Both the position numbers and the translations under genes were made by a program. A stretch of DNA of 64,000 bases, taken from NCBI RefSeq assembly GCF_019802085.1, contig NZ_JAHVHV010000002.1, positions 682,001-746,000 of the forward strand, written 5' to 3'. The notes beneath the pieces are model-generated. The model did not search any database, had not been told where the DNA came from, and saw only the letters and a list, made by a program, of their open reading frames with translations. The DNA is from Ferrimonas balearica (lineage in GTDB: Bacteria > Pseudomonadota > Gammaproteobacteria > Enterobacterales > Shewanellaceae). Positions 53,316 to 61,907 of the stretch are shown here, one piece after another (within the stretch, counting starts at the first letter, position 1; the number at the start of each line of letters is the position of its first letter).

Positions 53316-54773
53316 ATGGGGCACTGGGCTCGCTGCCTCACCCTGGTAGCCGGCCTCTGGCTGTCGTCGATGTCGGCGGATGCCACGGCGCCGGCACTCA
53401 CCGCCGAGGGGTGGCAACAGGACGTGGCGCTGTTGGCAGAGGCGGTTGAGGCCCTGCACCCCGGGGCGCTGCGCTACCAGGAGCCGGCGGCATTGAAGGC
53501 CTCCCTGGCGACCCTGGCTCAGGCCTGGCAACCGGGGGATGATTTGGACCAGGCCTATTTGGCGCTCTCCCGCTGGGCCGCCACACTGCGCTGCGGCCAC
53601 ACCTATCCCAACTTCTGGAACCAGTCCGAGTCGGTCCGCGCCCAGCTGTTTGATTCGGCCCCGGTGCTGCCTTTCACCTTCGTGGCGGAACCGGAGAGTT
53701 TGGTGCTTGATCGCCTGGCACCGCCGCCGCTAAGGCCCGGCCAGGTGATCACCGCCATCAACGGGGCCACAGTGGCGGACATCCTGGCCGAGCTGACCCC
53801 CCTGGTGCCCAGCGACGGCCACAACGAGGCTGCCCGGCTGGCTCGGCTCTCGGTCACCGGCTGGGGCCGCTACGAAAGCTTCGATCTGCTATTCGCCCTG
53901 CGCTACGGGGCCGAGCGTTATCGGCTGACCCTGGCCAACGGCGGCAGTCTTACGGTGGCGGCCACCACCCGGGCCCGACGCGCGGCGGCGCTGGGCACGC
54001 CCCCGGCGCCCTGGTCGCTGAGCTGGCCCGAGCCTAAAGTGGCGCACCTGAAGCTGACCACCCTGGCCTCCTGGACCTTCGATTTTGACTGGCAGGCCTG
54101 GCTGGCCCAGGCCTTTGCTGAGCTCGAACAGCGACAGGCCACGGGTTTGGTGCTGGATCTGCGCGGCAACGAAGGGGGACTGGACAGAGTGGCGGCGCAG
54201 CTGGTGCGCCACCTGATCAGCGCACCGGTGACGATAGTGCCCTGGCAACAACGTCTGGTGTTCGACCAAGTGCCCGAGGCGCTGCTGCCCCACCTGCAAA
54301 GCTGGGACGACAGCTGGCAGAGCCTGGGCGCGGAGACCCTGGCCGACGAGGAGGGGGAGCAGGACAGGCCCTGGCGACGCTTTCCCGGCGATAACCCCAG
54401 AGATCAGCCGCTTAACCTGAGCCCGGCCGAGAACGCTTTTGGCGGACCGGTGGCGGTGCTGATGGACGGCAAGAACCGCTCGGCCACCCTGATGCTGCTC
54501 GAAGCGCTGGCCCAACTCGAGCGTGGACGTACCTTCGGTCGCCCCAGTGGCGGCAATCGACGGGGGATCAATGGTGGGGCGATCCTTTACCTGCGCCTGC
54601 CACACAGTGGCCTGGAGCTGGACCTGCCGCTGATCGGCTACTTCGCCGACGAGGGAATGCCGGATGGCCCCTTGATGCCGGCCGTGCCGCTGCCGACCCC
54701 GCGGCCTGGGAAGGCCGACGGCGATATGGCTGCGGCCCTGACCTGGTTGGCCGAGTCGCCACCAACGCCGTAA
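53316..54773 (+). CDS. secreted S41-like (tail-specific protease-type) peptidase
   Basis: This is 485 residues. A hydrophobic N-terminus (CLTLVAGLWLSSM...ADA) looks like a signal peptide. A PDZ-like segment (RPGQVITAINGATVADIL) is followed by the S41 core: VLDLRGNEGGLDRVA and, in the nucleophile region, DGKNRSATLMLLEAL with candidate Ser389, then GRTFGRPSGGNRRG. The spacing fits S41 family proteins, but the nucleophile motif is not the usual SASE. It may be active in the periplasm. It begins 1 bp after the EVE gene. Confidence 0.78.
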   Translation: MGHWARCLTLVAGLWLSSMSADATAPALTAEGWQQDVALLAEAVEALHPGALRYQEPAALKASLATLAQAWQPGDDLDQAYLALSRWAATLRCGHTYPNFWNQSESVRAQLFDSAPVLPFTFVAEPESLVLDRLAPPPLRPGQVITAINGATVADILAELTPLVPSDGHNEAARLARLSVTGWGRYESFDLLFALRYGAERYRLTLANGGSLTVAATTRARRAAALGTPPAPWSLSWPEPKVAHLKLTTLASWTFDFDWQAWLAQAFAELEQRQATGLVLDLRGNEGGLDRVAAQLVRHLISAPVTIVPWQQRLVFDQVPEALLPHLQSWDDSWQSLGAETLADEEGEQDRPWRRFPGDNPRDQPLNLSPAENAFGGPVAVLMDGKNRSATLMLLEALAQLERGRTFGRPSGGNRRGINGGAILYLRLPHSGLELDLPLIGYFADEGMPDGPLMPAVPLPTPRPGKADGDMAAALTWLAESPPTP

Positions 54774-54904
54774 CCGCAGTCCGGGCCAGAGTCTGTGCCT
54801 GTTCGTCATCATGAACAGCGCACCGAGGTGGTCGAGTCGCCCGCCCCTGGCGGGGCCGGTTCCCAAGGGGTAAGCTGCGCCTTTTTGCCCTCAAGGACGA
54901 CTTT

Positions 54905-55714
54905 ATGACCAAGGCCCTCTGGCTTGCCCTGGCGCTGAGCGCGCCCCTGGCCCAGGCCGCCGATCCCTTCTACGCCAACCCGGAGCTTCAGGCCCAGGCC
55001 CCCTCCGCCTTTGCCCTGCAGGCCCAGGCCCGCCCCTTCTTGGCCCAGGCACATGCTCTAACCCGCAAGCAGGGGGAGGCGCTGGTGGCGGCAATTCAGG
55101 CCGAGCCCGAGCTGGCCGAGGCCATCGCCCGCTGGCCACAGCTGAGCTTTGATGAGCAGCGGCCCCACCTGGAGCGGGTGTTTGCCCTGGAGTGTGCGCT
55201 GCTGGGGATCACCCCGCCTGAGCTTGTGATTGACCCCCACAGCTACCCGGGCAAGACGGTGTACTTCGATTTTGATCCGAGTCGCCCCGGCCCGGGGGTG
55301 GTCTACTTAAACCCACAGAAGCTGGCCGCCATGCCCCCCTACGCGTCGTTGGCCTTTTTGCTGCACGAGACCCGTCACTCCTACCAGTTCCAGCTGGCCT
55401 ACGCCGAGGATTCGGTGCTGGCCCAGGGTTATCGCGACGCCTTCGAGGCGCAAAAGCGGTTGGAGGGGTTCTCCTTCAGCGACTTCCTGACCCTGCTCAA
55501 CGAGTACGAGGCGTTCCAGTTTGGCAACTACGTGCTGGGACGGCTGACCGACTGGCAGGTGCGGATGATCAATATGGGCACCTACGCCAGCCAGTTCGAT
55601 GGCCGGGGGACGCTGAAGATGGATCTGCTGGAGCTGGGGGAGGAGGGGGATCTGCTGAGCCGCTATAACGCCCTGGCCGAAGCCCATTGGCAGGCCCGTC
55701 AGGCACAGCAGTAA
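54905..55714 (+). CDS. secreted protein with HETRH zinc-site motif, family not recognised
   Basis: This is 269 residues. A signal peptide (KALWLALALSAPLAQA) is followed by an Ala/Gln-rich helical part, then a compact domain. Residues 154-158 read HETRH within FLLHETRHSYQFQ, which fits the HExxH zinc site of gluzincin peptidases. A candidate third ligand is E200 or E202 (LLNEYEAFQFG), about 42 residues on. I cannot name the family, and peptidase activity is inference. AAGGACGACTTT precedes the ATG. It lies between the S41-like gene and ppx, inside the Pho cluster, convergent with ppx. Confidence 0.8.
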   Translation: MTKALWLALALSAPLAQAADPFYANPELQAQAPSAFALQAQARPFLAQAHALTRKQGEALVAAIQAEPELAEAIARWPQLSFDEQRPHLERVFALECALLGITPPELVIDPHSYPGKTVYFDFDPSRPGPGVVYLNPQKLAAMPPYASLAFLLHETRHSYQFQLAYAEDSVLAQGYRDAFEAQKRLEGFSFSDFLTLLNEYEAFQFGNYVLGRLTDWQVRMINMGTYASQFDGRGTLKMDLLELGEEGDLLSRYNALAEAHWQARQAQQ

Positions 55715-55721
55715 GAAAGTG

Positions 55722-55745
55722 AACCGGGCCCAGAGGGGCCCGGTT
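55722..55745. terminator. hairpin between the HETRH gene and ppx
   Basis: The stem AACCGGGCCC / GGGCCCGGTT with a 4-nt loop lies between convergent genes. Neither side has a good T tract, so termination is uncertain. Confidence 0.5.
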
Positions 55746-55748
55746 CCG

Positions 55749-57254
55749 TCAGTCGTCCGCTGGCGGTTCGACGCCGCTCAGGGCCCAGCCCAGGGCTTCC
55801 AGATGCTCCCGCTCCTGATCGAGATCCGCCAGCAGCAGCTGATCCTCCTCCAGCTCTGGCGGCAGGGACAGGGTCAGGGTGCGCTTGTCCCACTGGCACT
55901 CCGGCAGGGCCACATGGTGGCGGCGGCCCAGGTGCCAGAGCACCGCCAGGCGCAGGCAGATCAGCAGGCTCTCCAGCTGGGCCGGTTTGGCCAGCTGCAG
56001 CTCAGGCAGGTCGCAGTCGTCGAGGCGTTTGCGGTGCCAGCGCACCAGGTAGGCCAGAAGCTGCTGCTGCTCCAGGTGGAAGCCGGCCATATTGCTGTTG
56101 GCCAGGATGTAACCGGAGTGGCGCTGCACCCCCTTGGAGTTAAGGGAGAGGCCCACCTCGTGCAGATCCCCGGCCCAGTGGAGCAGGGATTCCAGGGCCT
56201 CCTGATGGTGCGAAGACTGGCGGTAGAGGTAGACGGCGGTGGTGGCCACCCGGCGGGCGTGGTTGACGTCCACCTGGTTGAGCCGCTGCATCGCCTCCAC
56301 CGTGTGCTGGCGCACCGACTGCTGAGGCGTGCGGTCCGCCATCTCGAAGATCACCCCCTCCCGAAGGGCCGCGTCGCAGAAGCGCATGCGGTCTATCTCC
56401 AGGGCGCGGAAGCAGCCCAGCAGCACCGCCAGCCCCGCCGGCAGTATGGGCCGGCGGCTGTCGGAGAGGGACTCCAGCCCCATCTCGTCCACGTGTCCGG
56501 CGTCGCTCAAGCGATCCACCAGTTTTTCCAGGGACTTGCGGCTGATCTCTGGCTTGTCGAACTCGCTTTGGCAGATCTGGGCGATCGCCTTGATGGTGCC
56601 CGAGGTGCCCAGGGCCTGTTGCCAGCCCTGTTGCTGGTAGCGCTCCACCAGCGGCTCCAGTTGTTGCTGGGCCGAGAGCACCGCCTTGTCGAACCGTTTG
56701 CGGCTCAGCTTGCCGCCGTCGAAGAAGCGATCCCGGTAGCTGACGCAGCCCATGTTGAGGCTCTCCAGCAGCACCGGCTCCGGCCCCTGGCCGATGATGA
56801 TCTCCGTGCTGCCGCCACCGATGTCCACCACCAGGGTGGCGTCCTTCAGCTCCGTGGTGTGGCTGACCCCGCCGAAGATGAGGCGGGCCTCCTCCCGGCC
56901 GGGGATCACCTCGATGGGGGCATCGACGATGGTGCGGGCCTGGTCGAGGAAGGTGCGGCGATTGGGGGCCTGACGCAGGGCGAAGGTGGCCACCAGGCGC
57001 AAGTCGGTGATGCGGCTCTCCTGCAGGCGCTGGGCGAACTGGCCGAGGCACTCCCAGCCTCGCTCCATGGCGGCCTGGGCCAGGTTGCCCTTCTCGTCCA
57101 TCCCCTCCGCCAGGGAGACGCGCTGCTTGACCCGGTGAAGGATCTGGACGTTGTTTTCCAGTACCCGGGCGATGGCCAGGTGGAAACTGTTGGAGCCCAT
57201 GTCGATGGCGGCAATGGTGTCACCGACCCGGGCTGGACGGGCGTTTTTGGACAT
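55749..57254 (-). CDS. ppx: exopolyphosphatase
   Basis: Ppx removes terminal phosphates from polyphosphate. The protein is 501 residues. The ASKHA-fold motifs are AAIDMGSNSFHLAIA and VVDIGGGSTEIIIG, with catalytic region PGREEARLIFGGV, followed by GTSGTIKA. The C-terminal HD-like domain has the histidines LHWAGDLHEVGLSL. It starts 24 bp after the ppk stop, forming a ppk-ppx operon. Confidence 0.96.
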   Translation of the reverse strand: MSKNARPARVGDTIAAIDMGSNSFHLAIARVLENNVQILHRVKQRVSLAEGMDEKGNLAQAAMERGWECLGQFAQRLQESRITDLRLVATFALRQAPNRRTFLDQARTIVDAPIEVIPGREEARLIFGGVSHTTELKDATLVVDIGGGSTEIIIGQGPEPVLLESLNMGCVSYRDRFFDGGKLSRKRFDKAVLSAQQQLEPLVERYQQQGWQQALGTSGTIKAIAQICQSEFDKPEISRKSLEKLVDRLSDAGHVDEMGLESLSDSRRPILPAGLAVLLGCFRALEIDRMRFCDAALREGVIFEMADRTPQQSVRQHTVEAMQRLNQVDVNHARRVATTAVYLYRQSSHHQEALESLLHWAGDLHEVGLSLNSKGVQRHSGYILANSNMAGFHLEQQQLLAYLVRWHRKRLDDCDLPELQLAKPAQLESLLICLRLAVLWHLGRRHHVALPECQWDKRTLTLSLPPELEEDQLLLADLDQEREHLEALGWALSGVEPPADD

Positions 57255-57278
57255 TTGAGTCTTATTAAAATCCGCTAG

Positions 57279-59360
57279 TTAGCGTGATTTTGCCAAATCT
57301 GACTGCTCGGCGGCTACCAGGTAATCGTAGATGGCAATCTGGCTGCGCACCTTTTTGCGGTTGCCCCGCCGCACGTACTGGTTGTCCTGGGTGCGGTTGA
57401 TCACCCGGGCCTTCTGGGTGTCCTGCCACTGGATCGCCAGCAGATCCAGGATCTGACGCTTCAGGCGACTGTCGTGGATGGGACAACCCACCTCGATTCG
57501 GTTGTCGATGTTGCGGCCCATCCAGTCGGCGCTGGTGATGAACACCTTGGGATCGCCGCCGTTCTCGAAGGCCATCACCCTGGGGTGCTCCAGGAAGCGG
57601 TCCACCACGGAGATCGCCCGGATGTTCTCGGACACGCCGGGGACCCCGGGCAGCAAGGAGCACATGCCACGGATGATCAGTTGCACCCGCACCCCGTTGC
57701 GGGAGGCGTCGTACAAGCGTTTGATCAGGCCCGTGTCCACCAGGTTATTGACCTTCAGGGTGATCCCCGCCGGCAGCCCCGCCAGCTTGTTCTGGATCTC
57801 CCGGTCGATATAGCTGTAGAGCTTGCGCCGGGCGTCCACCGGCGAGACCAGCAGGTGCTGGAACTTGACCCGTCGGTAGGGGTGCTCGATGAAGTCGAAC
57901 ACCGTCTCCACCTCCCGGGTGATCTCCGGGTGCTTGGTGAACAGGGCAAAATCGGTGTAGATCTTGGCGGTTTTCTCGTGGAAGTTGCCGGTGCCGATGT
58001 GGGCGTAGTTAACCATTTCGCCCTCCTCCACCCGGCTGATGATCGCCAGCTTGGAGTGGATCTTGAGCGAGGGGATCCCGAAATTGACCTTCACCCCGGC
58101 GTCGGTCAGGTGGCGGGCCCAGTCGATGTTGGCCTCCTCGTCGAAGCGAGCCCTAAGCTCCACCACCACGGTCACGTCCTTGCCGTTTTTCACCGCGTCG
58201 GTCAGGGCGCCGATCACCTGGGAGTTGGAGGCCACTCGGTAGATGTTGAGTTTGATGACCCGCACCGCCGGGTCGTAGGCGGCCTGGCGCAGCCACTCGG
58301 TGAGGTGGGCAAACTTGTGATAGGGGTAGTAGAGCAGCACGTCGCCGGCGCTGATCGCCTCGAAACCGGTCTTGTAGTCGGTGAACTGGCGACTGGAGAG
58401 GGCCGGCAGTTTGCCGTTCTCCAGGTACTTGCGACCGGGGTTGGGGAAGGCCATAAAGTCGCGGAAGTTGTGGTAACGGCCGCCGGCGTTGACCGAATCG
58501 AAGCTGGCCACCCCCAGGGCCTGGCGCAGGCAGTCCAGCATGGTCTGGGGCATCTCCCGGTCGTACACCAGGCGTACCGGCTCGGCGGTGAGGCGCTGCT
58601 TGAGGCCGGAGGACATCTTCTCCAGCAGGCTCAGCTCAATCTCGTCGGACAGATCGTACTCGGCGTCCCGGGTCAGCTTCATGGAGTAGCAGCTCAAGGA
58701 GTCGAACTCGACGATGCCGTCGAACAGCTCGTTCAGGCAGTGACGGATGATGTTGTCCAGCAATATCAGCGTCTTCTTGCTCTTGTTGCCGTCGGAGGGC
58801 AGCTGCACGAAGCGGGGCAGTTTGCCGGAGGGCACCGGGATAAAGGCGTAGCGCACCTGATCGTTGTGGCGGATCTCCGTGGTCAGGTAGGTGATGCCGT
58901 CCTCCAGGCACTTGTCCAGCTCCGTGTGCGGGGTGAGCAGGATGGGGATGATGTGGCGGCGGATCTTGTCGCGGAAGTGGCGCTTGAGCCACTTCCCCTG
59001 CTCCTCGGAGAGCTGGGTTTCGTTGATCAGGAAGATGTTGCGGCGGGCCAAGTCCAGCAGCAGCTGGCGGTAGATGTCGTCGAACCGGGTCTGCAGCTCC
59101 TGCACCTTGGCGTTGATCTGGGCCATCAGGGTACGGGCGGCTTCCCCGCCGCCCTTGGCTTCGGCGATGATGATGCGCCGGCGCAGATCCGCCACCCGGA
59201 CCCGGAAAAATTCGTCCTGGTTGTTGGAGAAGATCCCCAAAAAGCGCACCCGCTCGATCACCGGGTTGTCCGGGTCCGCCGCCTCCTGCAGCACCCGCTC
59301 GTTAAAGGAGAGCCAGCTGAGCTCTTTTTCCATGTAGGGAAAGGTGGTTTGTGCCGACAT
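57279..59360 (-). CDS. ppk: polyphosphate kinase 1
   Basis: Ppk1 polymerises the ATP gamma-phosphate into polyphosphate, reversibly. The protein is 693 residues, the same size as in E. coli. The autophosphorylated histidine is H435 (SLKIHSKLAII), and the second catalytic histidine is H592 (FLEHPRVMAF), identical to E. coli numbering. It starts MSAQTTFPYMEKELSWLSFNERVLQEA-like, with the N-terminal domain ending in the usual RRIIIAEA. It is divergent from pstC, with PHO-type repeats in the shared region. Confidence 0.98.
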   Translation of the reverse strand: MSAQTTFPYMEKELSWLSFNERVLQEAADPDNPVIERVRFLGIFSNNQDEFFRVRVADLRRRIIIAEAKGGGEAARTLMAQINAKVQELQTRFDDIYRQLLLDLARRNIFLINETQLSEEQGKWLKRHFRDKIRRHIIPILLTPHTELDKCLEDGITYLTTEIRHNDQVRYAFIPVPSGKLPRFVQLPSDGNKSKKTLILLDNIIRHCLNELFDGIVEFDSLSCYSMKLTRDAEYDLSDEIELSLLEKMSSGLKQRLTAEPVRLVYDREMPQTMLDCLRQALGVASFDSVNAGGRYHNFRDFMAFPNPGRKYLENGKLPALSSRQFTDYKTGFEAISAGDVLLYYPYHKFAHLTEWLRQAAYDPAVRVIKLNIYRVASNSQVIGALTDAVKNGKDVTVVVELRARFDEEANIDWARHLTDAGVKVNFGIPSLKIHSKLAIISRVEEGEMVNYAHIGTGNFHEKTAKIYTDFALFTKHPEITREVETVFDFIEHPYRRVKFQHLLVSPVDARRKLYSYIDREIQNKLAGLPAGITLKVNNLVDTGLIKRLYDASRNGVRVQLIIRGMCSLLPGVPGVSENIRAISVVDRFLEHPRVMAFENGGDPKVFITSADWMGRNIDNRIEVGCPIHDSRLKRQILDLLAIQWQDTQKARVINRTQDNQYVRRGNRKKVRSQIAIYDYLVAAEQSDLAKSR

Positions 59361-59415
59361 AATGCCCCAATAGGTTCAACGCGAATCGAGAAAAGCGGCA
59401 GTCTCCATCATGCAG

Positions 59416-59433
59416 ATGTCATCTTGATGAAAT
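59416..59433 (-). promoter_or_regulatory. possible PHO box for ppk-ppx
   Basis: On the minus strand ATTTCAT-CAAG-ATGACAT has the 7-4-7 layout with five of seven matches per half, 56 bp upstream of the ppk ATG. A GAGACT 10 bp further could be the -10. It is weaker than the other PHO boxes in the window. Confidence 0.4.
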
Positions 59434-59589
59434 CCGACCGTGATTTTGGCCACTTTATCATCAAACACACCGGGTGACCGGACCGACAAGGCCGGAGACT
59501 GACCGGGAATAAAAAGAAGTTTCCTAAGTATATCTATAGGTTACATCTGATACCCTGAACAGTCGTGATCCGCCTCAAGTCGCTCGCGA
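59434..59589. other. intergenic DNA between the ppk and pstC promoters
   Basis: This is AT-richer than its surroundings (for example AAGTATATCTATAGG at 59526-59540). I find no coding sequence, RNA gene or clear operator here. Confidence 0.5.
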
Positions 59590-59623
59590 ATGTCACCTGA
59601 CTGTCATATAAACGACATATAAT
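59590..59623 (+). promoter_or_regulatory. PHO box and -10 element of pstCAB
   Basis: Three repeats spaced 11 bp apart, ATGTCAC, CTGTCAT (perfect) and ACGACAT, run into a consensus -10 TATAAT (59618-59623). Transcription should start near 59630. Confidence 0.88.
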
Positions 59624-59670
59624 GCCGCATCGTCATGATCAGGACCCCGTCACAGGCCCAGAGGAAAGGG

Positions 59671-61899
59671 ATGGAAATCGCGAGCGCAGACCGGTTTAAG
59701 GGCAATCACCGCCGCCGTGTCAAAGACAAACTGGCCCAGTTTGGGATCACCGCCGGTGGCATCATGGTGCTGGTGGCCCTGATCCTGATCTTCATCTACC
59801 TGCTCTACGTGGTTTTCCCCACCTTCCGCGGCGCCGAGATCACCCCGCGCACCACCCTGACCCCCATCAGCGAGGGGGCCACGGTCAAGTTGGGGCTGGA
59901 TGAGGCCAATACCTGGGCCTACCGCTTCAGCCAGGGGGGCCAGGCGGAGTTCCACTCCCTGGAGGGGGGCGAACCGGTGCTGCTGCCCCTGGGGGTGCCC
60001 GCCGGTCGCACCATCACCCGCTCGGCCCTGTCCCAGCCTTCCACCGCCACCGCGGCCCTGGGGCTGGACGACGGCCAGGTGCTGGTGCTCAAGGCGGATT
60101 TTGAGATCAGCTACCCCAACGACATCCGCACCATCCGACCCAACCTGCGCTACCCCCTGGGGGAGCCGCTGCTGACCCTGGATCCGGAGGGGGAGGCGAT
60201 CAGCGCCCTGGCCTTTGAGACCAGCGAGGACGCCACCACCTTTGTCTGGGCCGGCGCGGACGACAGCCAGATGACCCTGACCCGGATGGCCGCCGAGGTG
60301 GATTTCCTGAGCGACGAGGTCACCTGGGTGCGTTCCGATGTGCTGCTGCCCCGGCTGCCCAATGCGGTGCAGGAGCTGCTGATCACCCCCGACCAGCGCC
60401 AGCTGTTTGTGCTGGCGGACAACCAGGTCAGCGTCTGGAACATCCGCGACCCGCAAAATCCCCGCCTGGCCCAGACCCTGGAGGCCGCCGAGCCCCAGGC
60501 GCGGATCACCGACATCGCCCTGCTGGCGGGGGCCAGCTCCCTGCTGGTGGCCAACGATAACGGGGTGGTGAGCCAGTGGTTCACCGTCAACACCCCCGAG
60601 GGGCGCCAGTTCAACCGCATTCGCGACTTCCAGCACGGGGCCCCCATCACCGCCCTGACCACCGAGTATTTCCGCAAAAGCTTCGCCGTGGGCGACAGCG
60701 ACGGCGAGCTGGCCCTCTACTACACCACCTCGCAAAAGCGTCTGCTGCGAGAGCGCCTGAACGACGGCCAGCTCAGCCATGCCGCCTTCAGCCCTCGCTC
60801 CAACGGCCTGGTGCTGGAGAGCGAGGGGGGCATTCGGGTGTTCGCGGTGGACAACCAGCATCCGGAGGTCTCCTTCAGTGCCCTGTGGCAGAAGGTGTGG
60901 TACGAAGGCTACCCGGAGCCGGCCCACGTCTGGCAGTCCACCTCCGGCTCCGACGATTTCGAGGCTAAGCTGGGACTGATGCCCCTGGCGTTCGGCACCC
61001 TTAAGGCGGCCCTCTACGCCATGCTCTTTGCCGTTCCCCTGGCCATCGCCGGGGCGATCTACACCGCCTACTTCATGTCCCCCAAGGTCCGTGGCATCGT
61101 CAAGCCCACGGTGGAGATCATGGAGGCGCTGCCGACGGTGATCCTGGGCTTTTTGGCCGGCCTCTGGCTGGCGCCCCTGGTGGAGGCGAGGTTGCCGGGG
61201 ATCATCCTGCTGCTGCTGGCCCTGCCCCTGACCATGCTGATCACCGCCTTCGCCTGGCACCGGCTGCCGGAACGCATCAAGAACAGCCACTGGGGCGACT
61301 ACCGGGAGCTGATCCTGGTGCCCATCCTGCTGCTGGTGGGCTGGTCGGTGATGGAACTGAGCCCCTACCTGGAGCTCTACCTGATGGACGGCGACGCCCG
61401 GGGCTTTGTCACCAACACCCTGGGGATCACCTTCGACCAGCGTAACGCCCTAGTGGTGGGACTGGCGATGGGCTTTGCGGTGATCCCCACCATCTTCTCC
61501 ATCGCCGAAGACGCGGTGTTCTCCGTGCCCCGGCACTTGGTGAACGGCTCCCTGGCTTTGGGCGCCACCCAGTGGCAGACCCTGACCCGGGTGGTGATCC
61601 TCACCGCCAGCCCCGGGATCTTCTCCGCGGTGATGATGGGCTTCGGCCGCGCCGTGGGGGAGACCATGATCGTGCTGATGGCCACCGGCAACACGCCGCT
61701 GATGGAGTGGAACATCTTCGAGGGGATGCGCACCCTGGCGGCCAACATCGCGGTGGAAATGCCGGAGTCGGCCATCAACAGCACCCACTACCGGGTGCTC
61801 TTCCTCACCGCCTTTGTCCTCTTTATCTTCACCTTCATTTTCAACACCCTGGCCGAGTTCGTCCGCCAGCGGCTGCGTGAAAAATACAGCACCTTGTAG
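59671..61899 (+). CDS. pstC: phosphate ABC transporter permease PstC with large periplasmic domain
   Basis: This is 742 residues, more than twice the size of E. coli PstC (319). One membrane helix near residues 30-50 is followed by about 380 residues with repeated beta-strand segments (propeller-like: TDIALLAGASSLLVANDNG, GDSDGELALYYTT). The conserved permease part then begins near residue 430 (LGLMPLAFGTLKAALYAMLF), with the EAA-type loop HLVNGSLALGATQWQTL. The ATG at 59671 is chosen because AGGAAAGGG lies just upstream and the predicted transcript starts near 59630; the in-frame ATG at 59635 would be nearly leaderless. It overlaps no gene; pstA follows within 8 bp. Confidence 0.92.
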   Translation: MEIASADRFKGNHRRRVKDKLAQFGITAGGIMVLVALILIFIYLLYVVFPTFRGAEITPRTTLTPISEGATVKLGLDEANTWAYRFSQGGQAEFHSLEGGEPVLLPLGVPAGRTITRSALSQPSTATAALGLDDGQVLVLKADFEISYPNDIRTIRPNLRYPLGEPLLTLDPEGEAISALAFETSEDATTFVWAGADDSQMTLTRMAAEVDFLSDEVTWVRSDVLLPRLPNAVQELLITPDQRQLFVLADNQVSVWNIRDPQNPRLAQTLEAAEPQARITDIALLAGASSLLVANDNGVVSQWFTVNTPEGRQFNRIRDFQHGAPITALTTEYFRKSFAVGDSDGELALYYTTSQKRLLRERLNDGQLSHAAFSPRSNGLVLESEGGIRVFAVDNQHPEVSFSALWQKVWYEGYPEPAHVWQSTSGSDDFEAKLGLMPLAFGTLKAALYAMLFAVPLAIAGAIYTAYFMSPKVRGIVKPTVEIMEALPTVILGFLAGLWLAPLVEARLPGIILLLLALPLTMLITAFAWHRLPERIKNSHWGDYRELILVPILLLVGWSVMELSPYLELYLMDGDARGFVTNTLGITFDQRNALVVGLAMGFAVIPTIFSIAEDAVFSVPRHLVNGSLALGATQWQTLTRVVILTASPGIFSAVMMGFGRAVGETMIVLMATGNTPLMEWNIFEGMRTLAANIAVEMPESAINSTHYRVLFLTAFVLFIFTFIFNTLAEFVRQRLREKYSTL

Positions 61900-61907
61900 G
61901 GATGAGC

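Noticed and set aside
54774-54904. Possible PHO box upstream of the HETRH gene (CTGTGCC...CGTCATC)
   Set aside because: The two halves match the consensus poorly and are out of 11-bp register, so I do not claim PhoB control there.
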